A stretch of 64,000 nt of DNA from VXNE01 sp963665455 (GTDB taxonomy: Bacteria; Pseudomonadota; Gammaproteobacteria; Pseudomonadales; Azotimanducaceae), in contig OY762279.1 of the NCBI GenBank assembly GCA_963665455.1, positions 1,860,001 to 1,924,000 on the forward strand, written 5' to 3'. How positions within the stretch are numbered: the stretch's first letter is position 1; the number at the start of each line of letters is the position of its first letter. The notes beneath the pieces were generated by a model. It searched no databases, was not told the DNA's origin, and saw only the letters and a list, made by a program, of their open reading frames with translations. A program made the position numbers and the translations under genes. Below are positions 62,213-64,000 of the stretch, one piece after another.

Positions 62213-62237
62213 GGGAAGGTCTTAATCAGACCTTCCC
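62213..62237. repeat. 25-bp perfect palindrome resembling two joined IS ends
   Basis: GGGAAGGTC and its complement GACCTTCCC flank a 7-base centre. The half-site is the same as the IS5-like terminal repeat at 19173-19195 (GGGAAGGTCTGA). It may be the footprint of an excised or internally deleted element, or simply a transcription terminator between the two converging genes; no T-run follows. Confidence 0.5.
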
Positions 62238-62283
62238 TGGCTGGTTCGTCTCGCCGTCCACTTCCATCGGCTGCCTCGGGGCG

Positions 62284-62958
62284 CTACGGACTGTCGTTCG
62301 GCTCGGTGCCGCCGCTCCCGTTGGGTGTCGCGGCCGGTACGGTCGGTGCCGGCTGCCACATCGGAATCACCACGGGGACGGGCGCCGGTACCGCTTGCGG
62401 CTCCCGGTACACTCCCACCGCCACCACCCCAACCAAGAGGGTCAGGAAGGCGAGGGCCAAGCCGATCCCAAGGCCGAGTACATTGAACTTCGCGTCGAGG
62501 GCATCGATGCGGGCCGAGAGATCCGAACGCACAAGATCGATCTTCGCATCCAACTCGGAGCGCATCAGGGCCATCTCCGAGCGCACCTCCTCGATCTTCG
62601 CGTCGAGTTCGGAGCGCATCAGGGCCATCTCCGAGCGCACGCCTTCGATCTTTGCCTCGAGTTCGGAGCGGACCAACGCCACCTCCGAGCGCACGCCTTC
62701 GATCTTTGCCTCGAGTTCGGAGCGGACCAACGCCACCTCCGAGCGCACGCCTTCGATCTTCGCGTCGAGTCCCGAGCGGACCAACGCCACCTCAGAACTC
62801 ACGCCCTCGAATCCGGTATCGACGTCCTTCCGCACGGCGACGTGTTCGTCGAGTTCGCTACTGAGCGCCCGCGCCATGCCATCGGCCTGCTCGCCGTCCA
62901 TGCCTGCTTCCCGTAGCCTCTTGGAGAGCCGCAATGTATCCATCACTGGCTGCGTCAT
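62284..62958 (-). CDS. Coiled-coil membrane protein, DUF1640-like
   Basis: The 224-residue protein starts MDTLRLSKRLREAGMD-like (DUF1640 opening, about residues 6-20), followed by five repeats of 18 residues (SEVALVRSELEAKIEGVR type) that form a long coiled coil, one membrane helix (about 163-188, GLGIGLALAFLTLLVGVVAV) and a proline-rich tail. Such proteins anchor rods to the membrane; some lie near toxin-antitoxin or ATPase genes. The ATG at 62958 has AGGAG and a GGAA run in front. The repeat number is likely to vary among strains. Confidence 0.75.
   Translation of the reverse strand: MTQPVMDTLRLSKRLREAGMDGEQADGMARALSSELDEHVAVRKDVDTGFEGVSSEVALVRSGLDAKIEGVRSEVALVRSELEAKIEGVRSEVALVRSELEAKIEGVRSEMALMRSELDAKIEEVRSEMALMRSELDAKIDLVRSDLSARIDALDAKFNVLGLGIGLALAFLTLLVGVVAVGVYREPQAVPAPVPVVIPMWQPAPTVPAATPNGSGGTEPNDSP
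62527..62796. repeat. Five tandem 54-bp repeats inside the coiled-coil gene
   Basis: Units begin with GCGCAC-like bases at about 62527, 62581, 62635, 62689 and 62743 (each 54 bp) and differ by a few bases; the middle three are closest to each other. Since 54 bp is 18 codons, length changes would keep the frame and change coiled-coil length only. Confidence 0.85.
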
Positions 62959-63207
62959 GTTCCTTCTCCTCTTAAGAATAGCGACTTGCCCGACGCTGCG
63001 CACGTACGTTGGGTCCGGTTGGCCCGCCGACATGCCGACGTCCCCCAAACCCGACGGACCTGCTCCCTCGCGAGGGTCGTCGGACCCTTGGGAGCGTAGA
63101 GGTGTGGCAGCACCTTGTCGTTCAGCCGTTTCCGCAAAGTCGTGTCAGAAAACACCCACACCGGACGTAGGACATGGACGCCTTCGGGCGTGGGAGAATC
63201 TAGGGGT

Positions 63208-64000
63208 TTACTGCGCCCCCGGCTGCGGCAGCCGCGCCGCCCTCTCCCCGTCATACCACCAAGCATCCGGGAAACTCGTCCGGAACTCCGCGTCGTATGG
63301 TGGCCGCCCGAACTTGTCCCAGTAGACGACCCGGGGCCCTTCGACCCCGACGATCGGGATCATGTAGAAATGCCACAGCAGCACGCGGTCGAGGGCCCGT
63401 TGCGCGGCGGTTAGTTCCTCGCGGTTCCGGGCGTTCAGGACGCGCATCACGAGGTCGTCCACGACCGGCAGGTCGATGCCGGGCCGGTTGCGCGTGAGGG
63501 GTCTGTCGATGGTGGCGGAGTGAAAGTACGAGATCACCTCCGCGGTGGGCGGCTGCGCGGTTCCGTAGGCGTTCAGGACGATGTCGAAGTCGAAGGCGTT
63601 CAGGAGGTTGACGTATTGCGCCGTCTCGACGAGCCGGATCTTGGCGTCGAAGCCGAGGAGGCGGAGCTGGTCCGCGTAGTGGGTCAGCAGACGCACGTCG
63701 TTGCTGGTACGCACGAGCATCGTCAGCTCGAAGGGCTCGCCGGCGGCGTTCCGTAGCTGGCCGTCGCGCACGGTCCAGCCGGCCTCGCCGAGAAGCTCGC
63801 GCGCCCGGTCGAGCGCCTCCCGGTTGCGCCCGAAGCCGTCTCCGCGCGGCAGTTCGAACGGCTTGGTGAACAAACGCTCGGGCAACGTCGCCCGGTACGG
63901 TTCCAGGAAGGCGAGTTCGGCGGGGCTCGGCAGGCCGGTGGCGGCGAAACGGGTGTGCGGAAAGTAGCTCTCCACGCGGTCGTTGAAGTGGTCGTTCAGC
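63208..64000 (-). CDS. C-terminal part of an extracellular solute-binding protein (family 5, YejA-like)
   Basis: Only the last 264 residues are inside the window; the frame stays open to 64000, so the N-terminus lies beyond the right edge. The segment has the family's C-terminal features: REALDRARELLGEAGWTVRD, ELTMLVRTSNDVRLLTHYAD, AYVNLLNAFDFDIVLNAYG-like (QYVNLLNAFDFDIVL) and ALDRVLLWHFYMIPI, the LW/Y-rich end seen in peptide- and microcin-C-type binding proteins. It would feed an ABC importer whose other genes are expected upstream, outside the window. Confidence 0.88.
   Translation of the reverse strand, partial: LNDHFNDRVESYFPHTRFAATGLPSPAELAFLEPYRATLPERLFTKPFELPRGDGFGRNREALDRARELLGEAGWTVRDGQLRNAAGEPFELTMLVRTSNDVRLLTHYADQLRLLGFDAKIRLVETAQYVNLLNAFDFDIVLNAYGTAQPPTAEVISYFHSATIDRPLTRNRPGIDLPVVDDLVMRVLNARNREELTAAQRALDRVLLWHFYMIPIVGVEGPRVVYWDKFGRPPYDAEFRTSFPDAWWYDGERAARLPQPGAQ

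Noticed and set aside
62527..62796. CRISPR array
   Set aside because: The repeats are contiguous 54-bp coding units with no spacers.

Overview
This is a GC-rich stretch from a Gram-negative bacterium. Diderm markers are a TonB-dependent receptor (51897-54728), two lipobox lipoproteins of the DUF3604 family, and a MacAB-type efflux operon. The gene mix (six phytanoyl-CoA-dioxygenase-like genes, sulfatases, DUF3604 proteins, LLM-class and Baeyer-Villiger-type oxygenases, an amidohydrolase, many toxin-antitoxin modules and decayed mobile DNA) resembles uncultured Gammaproteobacteria from marine or sponge-associated habitats. That placement is inference; no rRNA or core ribosomal gene is present to fix it.

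Layout. 1-5.6 kb: a secreted FG-GAP/VCBS protein running off the left edge and ending in a HExxH motif, a PhyH dioxygenase, an uncharacterised exported protein and an EamA transporter. 5.7-10.9 kb: a flavin monooxygenase, two toxin-antitoxin pairs flanking a membrane-anchored PhyH protein, and tRNA-Asn(GUU). 10.9-17.2 kb: a leftward run of an SDR/NmrA-like protein, an LPG-synthase-like membrane protein, a quinone oxidoreductase, a sulfatase and a DUF3604 protein. 17.3-25.1 kb: an LLM oxidoreductase and then a decayed zone with an IS5-family relic, a tRNA-like fragment, a truncated and frameshifted sulfatase copy, a frameshifted HNH gene, a Gfo/Idh/MocA-aldo/keto reductase fusion, an esterase remnant and a BrnT/XRE module. 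25.1-33.4 kb: a sulfatase-PNPOx-amidohydrolase operon, another PhyH gene, two small membrane-linked genes, a second LLM oxidoreductase and a RES/Xre module. 33.4-44 kb: an SPFH protein, a possible small RNA unit with its own promoter and terminator, and two AAA ATPases bracketing a three-gene set for a secreted metzincin/LRR protein. 44-47.6 kb: a tandem PhyH triplet and VapBC. 47.7-59.6 kb: two DUF3604 lipoproteins facing a leftward operon (adaptor, ABC ATPase, permease, alpha/beta hydrolase, lipoprotein, TonB receptor). 59.7-64 kb: a ThDP enzyme, a Phd/PIN module, a coiled-coil membrane protein with 54-bp repeats, and the end of a peptide-binding protein.

How it may work together. The recurring theme is import and oxidative or hydrolytic breakdown of organic molecules: a receptor brings substrate in, sulfatases and DUF3604 proteins (which carry PHP-like metal motifs) act in the envelope, and PhyH, LLM, flavin and quinone enzymes modify it in the cytoplasm. 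No substrate can be read from the sequence. The least explained parts are the ATPase-flanked metalloprotease/LRR cluster (36.3-43.9 kb), the bracketed non-coding unit at 35.3-35.6 kb, and the PhyH and DUF3604 expansions.
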